A stretch of DNA of 32,469 nucleotides from assembly GCA_001567485.1 (NCBI GenBank), contig JZRA01000099.1, forward strand, positions 1 to 32,469, read 5' to 3'. The notes under the pieces were generated by a model. The model made no database searches. It saw only the letters and a list, made by a program, of their open reading frames with translations, and had not been told where the DNA came from. The translations under genes and the position numbers were made by a program. The DNA comes from Chloroflexi bacterium OLB13. Lineage in GTDB: Bacteria > Chloroflexota > Anaerolineae > Aggregatilineales > Phototrophicaceae. Of the stretch, positions 8,003 through 16,096 are shown in pieces. Position 1 is the stretch's first letter. Each line of letters starts with the position of its first letter.

Positions 8003-8950
8003 CTAGTACCGTCGCGCCCGCCGGCTCATCCACCAGATCGCTGGTAGACGGCTCAGCTTCCCGGTCAAGCGGACGTGCGCACGCCGGCCGAATACGTCGT
8101 AGTCGTGGCGCTCGATGTCGGTAAGGATCGCGTCGTACAGCTTTCCAGCCGCCGTGATCGCAAGCCTGCCGTCCGGGTCAAGCAGCGCAATCCCGCGCCA
8201 CGAGTCGGTGTAGAGCGCGCGGTTACGCCGAATCTGGAATCGCATAAAGCGGCGCCACCGGTCGGTGACGCGCCCCGTGGCGATGTCGGCATCGGTGAGT
8301 CCGAAGTCGGTAAGCTCGTCCTGAGGCAGATACACACGCCCCGCTTTCCAATCCTCCGCCACGTCGCGCAAGATGTTGGTGATTTGCAGCGCGACACCGA
8401 GGCGGACAGCATACGGTATGGCCTCTTCGCCGCTGAAACCGGTGATATGCATGGACATCAGCCCCACCGTCGACGCGACGCCGTAGGCGTATTCTGCGAC
8501 TTCCGAAAAGGTTTGATAGCGATTCTGAGTCAGATCGCGCTTCACCCCGTCAATGAGCTGATCCCCATAGCCGCTCGGGATTCCGAACCGTGTTCGCGCG
8601 TCAGTCCATGCGACGATGACCGGGTTCGCAACTCCGGTCGACGCGTTGAGCCGCGCCCGCCACGTCTCCAAGTTCGCCGCCGGATCACCTTGCGGATGAT
8701 CGACGATATTGTCTGTCACACGGCAAAATGCGTACAAGGCCCGTGCCGCGCGGCGTTTCTCGGAGGGGAGCAGCGCACTGGCGAGATAGAACGTACGGCT
8801 GTGCTGACGGGTAACCGCCGCGCAATAGGCGTACGCCGATGACAGCTCCGCCGCTGGCTCACCCTTCAACGGATCGCGATGTGTCTGCTGTGCCTGTTCT
8901 GCCCACGCCAGCAGTTGATATTCCCACGAGTTTGGCAAGTATGTCGTCAT
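8003..8950 (-). CDS. crtB: Phytoene synthase
   Basis: A 315-residue squalene/phytoene synthase family enzyme that joins two geranylgeranyl diphosphates to phytoene, the first committed carotenoid step. SRTFYLASALLP (51-62) is followed by the first aspartate-rich motif CRVTDNIVD (D80, D84) and the second LQITNILRDVAEDW (D196, D200), both Mg-diphosphate sites; GRVYLPQDEL also matches the family. The length is typical. It is the first gene of the minus-strand operon. No geranylgeranyl-diphosphate synthase is in the window, so precursor supply is encoded elsewhere. The promoter must lie in 8951-9130, shared with the divergent pyruvate kinase; I could not identify a convincing minus-strand -35/-10 pair. 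Confidence 0.95.
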   Translation of the reverse strand: MTTYLPNSWEYQLLAWAEQAQQTHRDPLKGEPAAELSSAYAYCAAVTRQHSRTFYLASALLPSEKRRAARALYAFCRVTDNIVDHPQGDPAANLETWRARLNASTGVANPVIVAWTDARTRFGIPSGYGDQLIDGVKRDLTQNRYQTFSEVAEYAYGVASTVGLMSMHITGFSGEEAIPYAVRLGVALQITNILRDVAEDWKAGRVYLPQDELTDFGLTDADIATGRVTDRWRRFMRFQIRRNRALYTDSWRGIALLDPDGRLAITAAGKLYDAILTDIERHDYDVFGRRAHVRLTGKLSRLPAIWWMSRRARRY

Positions 8951-9033
8951 CTACTGGGTTGCCAATCGCCTCAGGCCCGCTTGATGCTAACGAATGCGGC
9001 GGAACCGGATGTGAACTCCGCCTTAGCGGCCGA

Positions 9034-9062
9034 TAAACATCACGCGCCGGTTACTGTATACT
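9034..9062 (+). promoter_or_regulatory. Candidate promoter of pyruvate kinase
   Basis: TAAACA (9034-9039) and TATACT (9057-9062) are separated by 17 bp, matching the sigma-70 consensus at 4/6 and 5/6 positions. The predicted transcript start near 9069 leaves a ~60-nt leader before the GTG start of pyk, which is preceded by AAAGGA. Confidence 0.4.
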
Positions 9063-9130
9063 TCGCACTATTGCCCTGCGGGCCATTCTTGGGCATAGTC
9101 TTGAACTGACTTGCGAAAGGATGTGGTACC

Positions 9131-10588
9131 GTGACCAGTCCGCTCTTCAGTGGAAAAAAAACCAAAATCGTAGCGACGATCGGCCCAAAGTCGTCGGACG
9201 AGGAAACCCTGCGACAGATGATCCGCGCCGGCATGAATGTCGCGCGCATAAACTTTAGCCACGGCGCTCAGGACGAACATGCCGCGCGCATCGAACGCGT
9301 CCGTCGTATTGCGGCCGAAGAAGATACGGTCGTTGCAATCTTGAGCGACATTCAAGGCCCCAAAATCCGCATTGGTCAAGTCAAGGATACCGGCATCCCT
9401 CTGCACGCGGGTGATAAGGTCGTGTTGACGCTCGACGAAAAAGCCGACGGCACAAACAATATCATTCCGCTTCCCCACCCCGAGTTTATCACAGATGTGC
9501 TGGCGGGGATGACCCTCTTGCTAGACGACGGCAACTTGGAGTTCAAGGTCGATTCGAACAACAGCAAAGAGCTTCACTGCACGGTCGTCATCGGCGGCAA
9601 CCTGACGTCGCGCAAAGGAGTCATGGCGCGTGAAGCAAAGCACAAGATGCGGGCGATCACCGATAAAGACCGCAAGGATGTCGAGTTCGCGCTTGAACAA
9701 GGCACCGACTTTATCGCGATGTCGTTCGTCCGCAGCGCTGACGACGTGCAGGAGATGCGGTGGCTTATGCGCCATCTCGGTCACGAAGACGTCGGCCTGA
9801 TCGCCAAGATCGAGAAACACGAGGCACTCGACCGCATGGAGTCGATCCTCGCAGGTGTAGACGGCATCATGGTGGCCCGTGGAGACCTCGGCTTGGAGAT
9901 CGGCGCAGAGAACGTGCCGTATCATCAGAAGCGCATCATCTCGCTGTGCAACAAGGTGAATAAGCCCGTCATCACCGCCACGCAGATGCTCAGTTCGATG
10001 GAGCACAGTCCGCGCCCAACCCGTGCCGAAGCCAGCGACGTCTACAACGCAATCGTGGACGGCACAGATGCCGTGATGCTGAGCAACGAAACGGCGACCG
10101 GCGAGTATCCGGTCGAAGCCGTGCGTATGATGGCGCATATCGCCCGCAACGCCGAAACGCATCTGCCTGCCGGCCGGACACAGGACGACAAGCATCTGGA
10201 AGGCGTCGAACGCATCGCCGATGCCATCTGCGAATCGACGTTTCAGGTGTCAGAAGCACTCAAGGCCAAGGCCATCGTCACGGCGTCGCTCACCGGCTTT
10301 ACTGCGCAGCGCGTCGCCGGCGAACGCCCCACAACCCCAATTTTCTGCGTCACGCCACGCCAATCGACATACCGCCGGATGGCGCTGGTCTGGGGCGTGA
10401 TCCCGCTGCTGGTCGATCAATTCCAGACGATCGAAGAGATGATCCGTGTCGTCGCGCTGCAAGCGCAAGCGGCGGGGATCGCAGCGCAAGGCGACATCGT
10501 CGTCATCGTGGCGGGCGTGCCATTCGGGCTTGGAGGTGGGACGAACCTGCTGAAAGTCCACCGGATTGGAGAGTCGTTTCCGGGGTAA
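9131..10588 (+). CDS. pyk: Pyruvate kinase
   Basis: A 485-residue glycolytic enzyme that transfers phosphate from phosphoenolpyruvate to ADP. The N-terminal KKTKIVATIGPKSSDEETLRQMI with MNVARINFSHG, the B-domain region (SDIQGPKIRIG to GVMAREAKHKM), the active-site signature LIAKIEKHEALDRM, then GIMVARGDLGLEIG and KPVITATQMLSSM are all present. The C-terminal allosteric-type domain is intact with TASLTGFTAQRVAGERPTTPIFCVTP. No extra C-terminal phosphohistidine domain is seen, and length is normal. The GTG start at 9131 is supported by AAAGGA nine bases upstream and by the usual spacing to the first beta strand. It is transcribed alone, divergent from the carotenoid operon. Confidence 0.97.
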   Translation: MTSPLFSGKKTKIVATIGPKSSDEETLRQMIRAGMNVARINFSHGAQDEHAARIERVRRIAAEEDTVVAILSDIQGPKIRIGQVKDTGIPLHAGDKVVLTLDEKADGTNNIIPLPHPEFITDVLAGMTLLLDDGNLEFKVDSNNSKELHCTVVIGGNLTSRKGVMAREAKHKMRAITDKDRKDVEFALEQGTDFIAMSFVRSADDVQEMRWLMRHLGHEDVGLIAKIEKHEALDRMESILAGVDGIMVARGDLGLEIGAENVPYHQKRIISLCNKVNKPVITATQMLSSMEHSPRPTRAEASDVYNAIVDGTDAVMLSNETATGEYPVEAVRMMAHIARNAETHLPAGRTQDDKHLEGVERIADAICESTFQVSEALKAKAIVTASLTGFTAQRVAGERPTTPIFCVTPRQSTYRRMALVWGVIPLLVDQFQTIEEMIRVVALQAQAAGIAAQGDIVVIVAGVPFGLGGGTNLLKVHRIGESFPG

Positions 10589-10623
10589 TGCCGGCGCCGC
10601 TCCGATCACGTCTATCAGAACGG

Positions 10624-11208
10624 TTATTCGCCGTCGACAAACTCCAGTGACGGGGCTTGCTCTGCGCGCGCGGCCTGTGGATCGCGCCGGCGTCGGCGTG
10701 GCTCGGCCATTGCCGCGCGCCCTGTATCCGTGATAAGGGTCGATCGAGCCGCCCCGGCATCTGCCGTATTCGTGACCGCCTGCGGCGCCGCGCAGTACGG
10801 ACAGATCGTCCACGGCAGCTCCAGCGCGTTACCACACTTGTGACAGGCCTTCTTCAACTTCGTATGGCAGTGCGGGCAGACCTGCCAGTCGGCCTGAACA
10901 CGCTGACTACAGCCCGGACAGGTCGGCTTCTCTTCGATCTCTTGCAAGAGCGCCTCTTCCTCCAGCGAGCGTTCGTAGGCCTCGGCCAGCGTCTCGCGCG
11001 GGCGTAGAAGGAAGTAGATCAACAAGCCGGGGACGTTGAGGAGCGCAACGATTGCGGTGACGAACACCTGCGCCAGCGGATCACGCGAACGCGCGCGCAT
11101 ATCGCGGTTAGTCCACACGATCATCGCTAACCACAGCGCGGCCACCGCCGCTATCCCATAGAGCGCGATAAGTGTGGTGATGTCCGAGCCACCCGTAGTC
11201 TGGTTCAT
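10624..11208 (-). CDS. Membrane protein with double zinc ribbon
   Basis: A 194-residue protein with two membrane helices (about 11-30 and 45-67) separated by a short loop containing RDMRARSRDP, then a charged helical stretch and two zinc-ribbon halves: CPGC with CPHC and CHKC with CPYC, the double-zinc-ribbon pattern. A basic, Ala/Arg-rich tail ends the protein. Such domains usually mediate protein or nucleic-acid contacts at the membrane; no enzymatic motif is present and the function is unknown. It follows glgX by 61 nt on the same strand and may be the last gene of the STAS-glgX unit. It is convergent with pyk, only 35 nt apart, and I see no clear terminator between them. Confidence 0.8.
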   Translation of the reverse strand: MNQTTGGSDITTLIALYGIAAVAALWLAMIVWTNRDMRARSRDPLAQVFVTAIVALLNVPGLLIYFLLRPRETLAEAYERSLEEEALLQEIEEKPTCPGCSQRVQADWQVCPHCHTKLKKACHKCGNALELPWTICPYCAAPQAVTNTADAGAARSTLITDTGRAAMAEPRRRRRDPQAARAEQAPSLEFVDGE

Positions 11209-11269
11209 TCGCGAGCGCTTTCAACTCGACCGAAGGAGCATGGCTCGAAGGATAGCACGCCACTTATGG

Positions 11270-13447
11270 TTACGACAATGTGCGACGGCGTGGGCGCGGC
11301 GACTTAGGCGTCGGTTTGCCGACGAGAATCACAATCGAGCGCCCGGCCACCGTCACGAATCGCTGCTGCGCCAGCACGGTTTCGTCGCCGGGAACGCATA
11401 CGTCATGGGGCGCATGGGCGGACGTATCACAGAACCGGAACCACGACATGCCTTCAGGAAGCGGTGGAATCTCAAAGCGGTGATCATCCCAGTGGGCGTT
11501 CATCGCCATGTAGACATAATCATCTTGCGCGGCCCGCCCCACGCCGGATTGCGCGCCATGCTTGCCACACATCAACACCGCTAGCGTTCGATTATGGTAT
11601 GACCAGTCGGTCACCCACGGCCTTGTCGTGTGCCAACTGATGTCGGGGTAACCGCTGCCGACCTCGTCACGATGCGTGAAGTGCTGGCGGCGGCGCAGGA
11701 TCGGGTGCGCCTTGCGAAAAGCGATCATGTGCTTGAAGAACTCGTACAAGTCGGCGTTCTTCTCGGCCAACGTCCAGTCCAGCCAATTCAGCTCGTTGTC
11801 GTGACAGTAGGTATTGTTGTTGCCGTGCTTCGTGTGGCCGACCTCGTCGCCCATCGTGATCATCGGCACACCTTGGCTGAGGAACAAGACCGCGACGGCG
11901 TTCTTTATCATCTGCCGGCGTAGGGCGAGGATCTCAAGATCGTCCGTCGGGCCTTCGACCCCGCAGTTCCAACTATGATTGTCATTATGGCCGTCAAAAT
12001 TGTCCTCGCCATTGGCGATGTTGTGCTTGCGATCGTAGCTGTACAGATCCATCAGCGTGAACCCGTCGTGGCAAGTGACGAAATTGATCGACGCGCGCGT
12101 CCCACGCTCGCCATACATATCCGGCGATCCCTGAATGCGTTCCGCCGCTTCCCACACCTGCCCGCCGTCACCCTTCAGAAAGCGGCGAATCGTGTCACGG
12201 TATTTGCCATTCCACTCCGCCCAGCGCCCGTATGCGGGGAACGTCCCGACCTGATACAAACCGCCAGCATCCCACGCCTCGGCGATCAGCTTACAGTTCG
12301 CCAGCACGGGATCATGCGCAAGCGCCTCAAGCAGGGGTGGATTCGCCAGCGGCATGCCATTGGTACCGCGGCCGAGGATCGTCGCAAGGTCAAAGCGGAA
12401 TCCATCAACGTGATATTCCGCCGCCCAGTAACGTAAGCAGTTGAGCACCATATCACGCACAACCGGATTGTTACAGTTGAGCGTATTGCCCGTCCCGCTG
12501 AAGTTCAAATATTCACCGTTCGGGCCGAGCATGTAATACGTCTTGTTGTCCAGCCCACGAAAGCTGATCATATTACCCTTGTGGTTGCCTTCGCCCGTAT
12601 GGTTAAACGCAACGTCGAGGATGACCTCGATCCCGTTCTGATGCAGTGCCTTGATGAGTGTCTTGAACTCGTCGGCCTGCATCCCGTATCGGCCAGTGCC
12701 GGCGTAGCCCGCCTTCGGCGCGAAGAATCCGAGCGAACTGTATCCCCAATAGTTCACCAACTGCTCGCCGTTTAAGGGGTTGATGCGGTCATACTCAAAC
12801 TCGTCGAACTCGAAGATAGGCATCAGTTCGACGCAGTTGACGCCGAGTTCGAGCAAATAAGGGATTTTCTCGCGCACTGCCGCGAACGTGCCCGGCGGAT
12901 AATGCACTTGGCTGGAAGGATGCCGTGTGAAGCCGCGGACGTGCATCTCGTAGATGACGAGGTCTTCAAGCGCGATATTCGGCGGCTGATCGTCCCCCCA
13001 GTCATAATCGTCCAGCAGGACTTGCGCGCGATGGGGGAACGGATTGTGAGGTTCGGACGGCCCGCAGAACACATCCCTACCGCTAATCAGCTTCGCGTAA
13101 GGATCGAGCAGAACTTTGTTTCGGTCAAAACGATGTCCCTCGCGCGGGTTGTACGGGCCGTTCAACCGATAGCCATATTCGAGGTCTTCGATATCGATGT
13201 CGAACACCTGCATCGCAAATACGTGCCCGACCCGAAACTCTGGATAGAACGGGATTTCAACGTATGGCTTATGGGCACCCTTACGGTAGAGGACGAGCCA
13301 CGCCTCCGTCGCATAGCGCGAGAAGACCGCAAAATTCACGCCATTGGGAGTTATCGTCGCGCCAAACGGATACGGTTTGCCGGCACGCAACCGTATCCCC
13401 TCGAAGGAGTGTGTCGGCTGTTGGTCAATAGGCTGACGCTGAGGCAT
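11270..13447 (-). CDS. glgX: Glycogen debranching enzyme (isoamylase-type GH13)
   Basis: A 725-residue enzyme that cleaves alpha-1,6 branches of glycogen. An N-terminal carbohydrate-binding-like domain (PYPFGATITPNGVNFAVFS) precedes the GH13 barrel. Barrel motifs are DVAFNHT (~residue 278), GFRFDLAT with the nucleophile Asp (~350), IAEAWD with the acid/base Glu (~389) and FVTCHDGF with the transition-state Asp (~459). DLVIYEMHVRGFT and NYWGYSSLGFFAP are typical of GlgX/TreX. The chain is complete and ends in a basic PRPRRRTLS tail. It starts at an ATG 8 nt after the STAS gene, so the two should be cotranscribed. No glycogen synthase or phosphorylase is in the window. Confidence 0.95.
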   Translation of the reverse strand: MPQRQPIDQQPTHSFEGIRLRAGKPYPFGATITPNGVNFAVFSRYATEAWLVLYRKGAHKPYVEIPFYPEFRVGHVFAMQVFDIDIEDLEYGYRLNGPYNPREGHRFDRNKVLLDPYAKLISGRDVFCGPSEPHNPFPHRAQVLLDDYDWGDDQPPNIALEDLVIYEMHVRGFTRHPSSQVHYPPGTFAAVREKIPYLLELGVNCVELMPIFEFDEFEYDRINPLNGEQLVNYWGYSSLGFFAPKAGYAGTGRYGMQADEFKTLIKALHQNGIEVILDVAFNHTGEGNHKGNMISFRGLDNKTYYMLGPNGEYLNFSGTGNTLNCNNPVVRDMVLNCLRYWAAEYHVDGFRFDLATILGRGTNGMPLANPPLLEALAHDPVLANCKLIAEAWDAGGLYQVGTFPAYGRWAEWNGKYRDTIRRFLKGDGGQVWEAAERIQGSPDMYGERGTRASINFVTCHDGFTLMDLYSYDRKHNIANGEDNFDGHNDNHSWNCGVEGPTDDLEILALRRQMIKNAVAVLFLSQGVPMITMGDEVGHTKHGNNNTYCHDNELNWLDWTLAEKNADLYEFFKHMIAFRKAHPILRRRQHFTHRDEVGSGYPDISWHTTRPWVTDWSYHNRTLAVLMCGKHGAQSGVGRAAQDDYVYMAMNAHWDDHRFEIPPLPEGMSWFRFCDTSAHAPHDVCVPGDETVLAQQRFVTVAGRSIVILVGKPTPKSPRPRRRTLS

Positions 13448-13455
13448 CGCCGTGG

Positions 13456-13797
13456 TTACATCAGCGCCAGAGCAGTTCCACGGTCGCTGTACGTATGAAA
13501 CAGATCAAGGAAACCGGTCATCGACAGGACATCCGAAACATCATCCGTGAGGCCGGCTAGGGCCATCGTGCCGTTCCTGTCGCGAATTGTGCGATACAGA
13601 GAGAGCAGAAAGCGCACGGCCGCGCTGGACAAATAAGGAACCGCCGCGAGGTCGAGAAGAACCCGCTTCCCCTCCTGAATCTGGTTAAGTACGGCGTCTT
13701 GAATTGATGTTACGCTCTCTCCATTCAGCGCGCCCTTTAAGCAGAGCACGGTGATGTTATTGTATTCCTCGACGTTCCAAATCATCCGTTGATCCAT
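13456..13797 (-). CDS. STAS-domain protein (anti-sigma-factor antagonist type)
   Basis: A 113-residue single STAS domain: VLCLKGALNGESVTSIQDAVL, then RVLLDLAAVPYLSSAAVRFLLSLY, where YLSSAA is the region that carries the phosphorylatable Ser in SpoIIAA/RsbV. It continues with MALAGLTDDVSDVLSMTGFLDLF. Such proteins bind anti-sigma kinases of the RsbW type in partner-switching systems. The frame is open up to 13872, but a TATAAT at 13841-13846 would start transcription near 13834, so the ATG at 13797 is the best start and gives the normal family length. No cognate kinase or phosphatase is adjacent; the gene is instead coupled to glgX. Confidence 0.85.
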   Translation of the reverse strand: MDQRMIWNVEEYNNITVLCLKGALNGESVTSIQDAVLNQIQEGKRVLLDLAAVPYLSSAAVRFLLSLYRTIRDRNGTMALAGLTDDVSDVLSMTGFLDLFHTYSDRGTALALM

Positions 13798-13840
13798 AGC
13801 CACAAGATCTGGCGTGAATAATGACATCCTATCTGTGCGC

Positions 13841-13869
13841 ATTATAACGCTTACACATAAAGAGTCGAA
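13841..13869 (-). promoter_or_regulatory. Candidate promoter for STAS-glgX transcript
   Basis: A perfect minus-strand TATAAT occupies 13841-13846. The hexamer 17 bp upstream (TTCGAC, 13864-13869) is a poor -35 match, so the call rests on the -10 box and its position ~45 bp before the chosen ATG. Confidence 0.45.
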
Positions 13870-13907
13870 CATTTTCGTATACTTTCACTCAAAAAATCCG
13901 CGTTTCA

Positions 13908-13951
13908 TTCAAAACCAAAACGGGGCCGGCATGGTGATCGCGCCGGCCCCG
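13908..13951 (-). terminator. Intrinsic terminator of the S41 protease gene
   Basis: A 10-bp GC-rich stem (13921-13930 with 13942-13951) is followed on the minus strand by GTTTTGGTTTTG, a broken but clear T-tract. It begins 10 nt after the protease stop codon and isolates that gene from the downstream STAS-glgX unit. Confidence 0.88.
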
Positions 13952-13960
13952 CCAGACCGC

Positions 13961-15943
13961 CTAGAATTGGAGCAGGATGCGTTCGGCCTCCTCCAAGATC
14001 GGATCGCCCTCCGACAGCAGGGTATCGACCGTGACCGGTACGCGGTCGGTGGGCGGCACGCCGATGCCTTCGATGTGAATGTTGCCGTCCGCATCCAGCG
14101 AACGTCCTGCCGTGTAACGCACGATGACGCCCTCTGGCATGACAAAATCGTCCACGCTTCCACCGAGGCCGGCAGTTGGATACTGCCCCACGATCTCGGC
14201 ACGGCCTTCGAGCGACATATCATACGCGAATCGTTCGCATGCGCTCGCGCAGTCCGGCCCGATCAGCACGGCGACCGGCCCGGAATAGCGCAGATCCTCT
14301 GCCGGAAGGTACAGCTGTTGTACCGAGCGTGGGTCGAAAATGAACTCGCCTGCCTCTTTGTTGTAGTACCCCCGCGAACCCACCACCAACGGTTCGTCGA
14401 AGAAATATGCGGCCATCTGATCGGCGATGAACCCATTACCGCCCCCGTTCTGTCGCATGTCGATGATGAGGCCCGGCGCACCCTGATCCATCACCGTCCG
14501 GATCATCCGTTCCCACAACTGAATCGTGAGAAGGTCGTTGTCGTTGAACGAGTAGATCTTCGCGTAAGCTAACCCATCGTCCAGAACACGGAAGTCCAGC
14601 GGGAGTTCATAGCCTGTTAGCTCTGGATCGGAGCTGTAGAAGAAGCTGTCGAACTCGTTGACCACTTGAAGGGTCGTTGTCACGGGCGACGATCCGGCGT
14701 TCTGATACGTGATCTCCACACTGCCGGTCGAGAGCGGGAAACGCAGCGCATAACGAGCCTGCGCAAGACGCCGGTTGTGCTCGGTGCTGAAGGTCTCGCT
14801 GATCGGGTTAGTCCGCGCGATGACCTCCTCAATCGGCCGGCCGTTGACGGCCAGTATGCGCGCACCGCGGCGAATCCCTTCTTGTGCGGCGGGGCTGTTT
14901 GGCGTCACGAACACGACGTAAGCCTCACGGTCATCGGTCTCGCGGATCGCGAGTCCCACGCCGCCCTCGACCGCCGTGCGGACACGATCAACAAACAGGC
15001 TGAACGGCCGCACTCCGACGTGTCCATCCGGGAAGCTCCAGATGATCTCGGAGAGCGTATCGAGATAGAGCTGCCGGTCGCCGCGTTGATCCGCTTCCTC
15101 GAAGCGCGGGCGATACTTCTTGACGACCGCGTCCCAGTCCAGCCCTTTGTACTCGGTGAACGCGTATTCGTTACGCAGCTTCTCAATCATCGCATCGAAC
15201 GCGTCGGTGTAGCTCATCCCGCTGAAGTCGACAAGCGCGGCCCCCTCCGGCTCGATCAAGTCGATGACCTGTTCCTTCGCACGGTCGAACACGAACGGCT
15301 CGCTGTCCATATCAACAACGGAGTACCCCTGCGGCGCCTCAACGATCGGGTCATCGTCAGTGAACAGCAGGCCGTCAGCGCCGAATCCACTGGGAAATCC
15401 TTGACCGGGTTCAGGGGCGTAGATCAGGAACTTCCCGCCGATGATCTCCAAGCGCTTCTCAGGGTCTTCGCTGATGCGGGTGGATGCGTAGGCCGTCGAC
15501 CAGCCTCCGCCTGACAGGTCGCGCTCCTCTAGGAACGGATCACCCCACACATTGTTCCAGTACGCAACAGCGAACACCATGACACCGGTGTCTTGCTGGC
15601 TGTCGTTGTCGACGTCCCGCAGCGTCCCCTGCGGTTCAATCGGCAAGGCGATGCTGTAGGTGAATGGAGAGGTGTAGAAGTCGGAGGTGATCTGCCCCAA
15701 CGTCTGCGACTCGGGTGGGAATACGAAGTATTCGTTACGATCCACAAACCCGGCCTGATCTTCGAGGATCACGAGCGGCGAAGCGACGCCAGACGTAAAG
15801 AACGGACTCGTATAGGCTACCGATCCCGTGATGACGACCGGGCCGCCTTCGTCATTGACAACGTGGGCCGGCGGAAGGGACTGCGCCCCGACCACCGTGG
15901 TGACAAGCAGGACAAGGACTAGTGAGAGGTTCAATCGAGTCAT
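13961..15943 (-). CDS. Secreted S41 family (C-terminal processing) peptidase
   Basis: A 660-residue exported protease. A signal peptide (about 1-20, LSLVLVLLVTTVVGAQS) precedes a ~200-residue N-terminal region of unknown fold containing acidic DNDSQQD and FTDDD stretches that may bind calcium. Next come an S41 N-terminal helical region, a PDZ-like domain (about 324-380, GVGLAIRET to RGARILAVNGRPI) and the catalytic domain. There LIIDMRQNGGGNG is followed by GPDCASACERFAY, with Ser567 as the expected nucleophile, and GLGGSVDDFVMP. The order matches tail-specific proteases, but the long N-terminal extension is unusual. It is transcribed alone, divergent from the SH3-domain gene, and ends at a strong terminator. 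The substrate is unknown. Confidence 0.9.
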   Translation of the reverse strand: MTRLNLSLVLVLLVTTVVGAQSLPPAHVVNDEGGPVVITGSVAYTSPFFTSGVASPLVILEDQAGFVDRNEYFVFPPESQTLGQITSDFYTSPFTYSIALPIEPQGTLRDVDNDSQQDTGVMVFAVAYWNNVWGDPFLEERDLSGGGWSTAYASTRISEDPEKRLEIIGGKFLIYAPEPGQGFPSGFGADGLLFTDDDPIVEAPQGYSVVDMDSEPFVFDRAKEQVIDLIEPEGAALVDFSGMSYTDAFDAMIEKLRNEYAFTEYKGLDWDAVVKKYRPRFEEADQRGDRQLYLDTLSEIIWSFPDGHVGVRPFSLFVDRVRTAVEGGVGLAIRETDDREAYVVFVTPNSPAAQEGIRRGARILAVNGRPIEEVIARTNPISETFSTEHNRRLAQARYALRFPLSTGSVEITYQNAGSSPVTTTLQVVNEFDSFFYSSDPELTGYELPLDFRVLDDGLAYAKIYSFNDNDLLTIQLWERMIRTVMDQGAPGLIIDMRQNGGGNGFIADQMAAYFFDEPLVVGSRGYYNKEAGEFIFDPRSVQQLYLPAEDLRYSGPVAVLIGPDCASACERFAYDMSLEGRAEIVGQYPTAGLGGSVDDFVMPEGVIVRYTAGRSLDADGNIHIEGIGVPPTDRVPVTVDTLLSEGDPILEEAERILLQF

Positions 15944-16096
15944 GGGAGATAGTCGCCTGATTCACGTACGATCGACACCGTCATTATCGCGCATCATCGC
16001 ATAATGCACTTCGCCTATTATGGACGCCTAATCTGAGAACTTGCGTTACAATCCGAAGGGTTTTACGGATTCGTCGCGATACTACGGGGGCCTACC

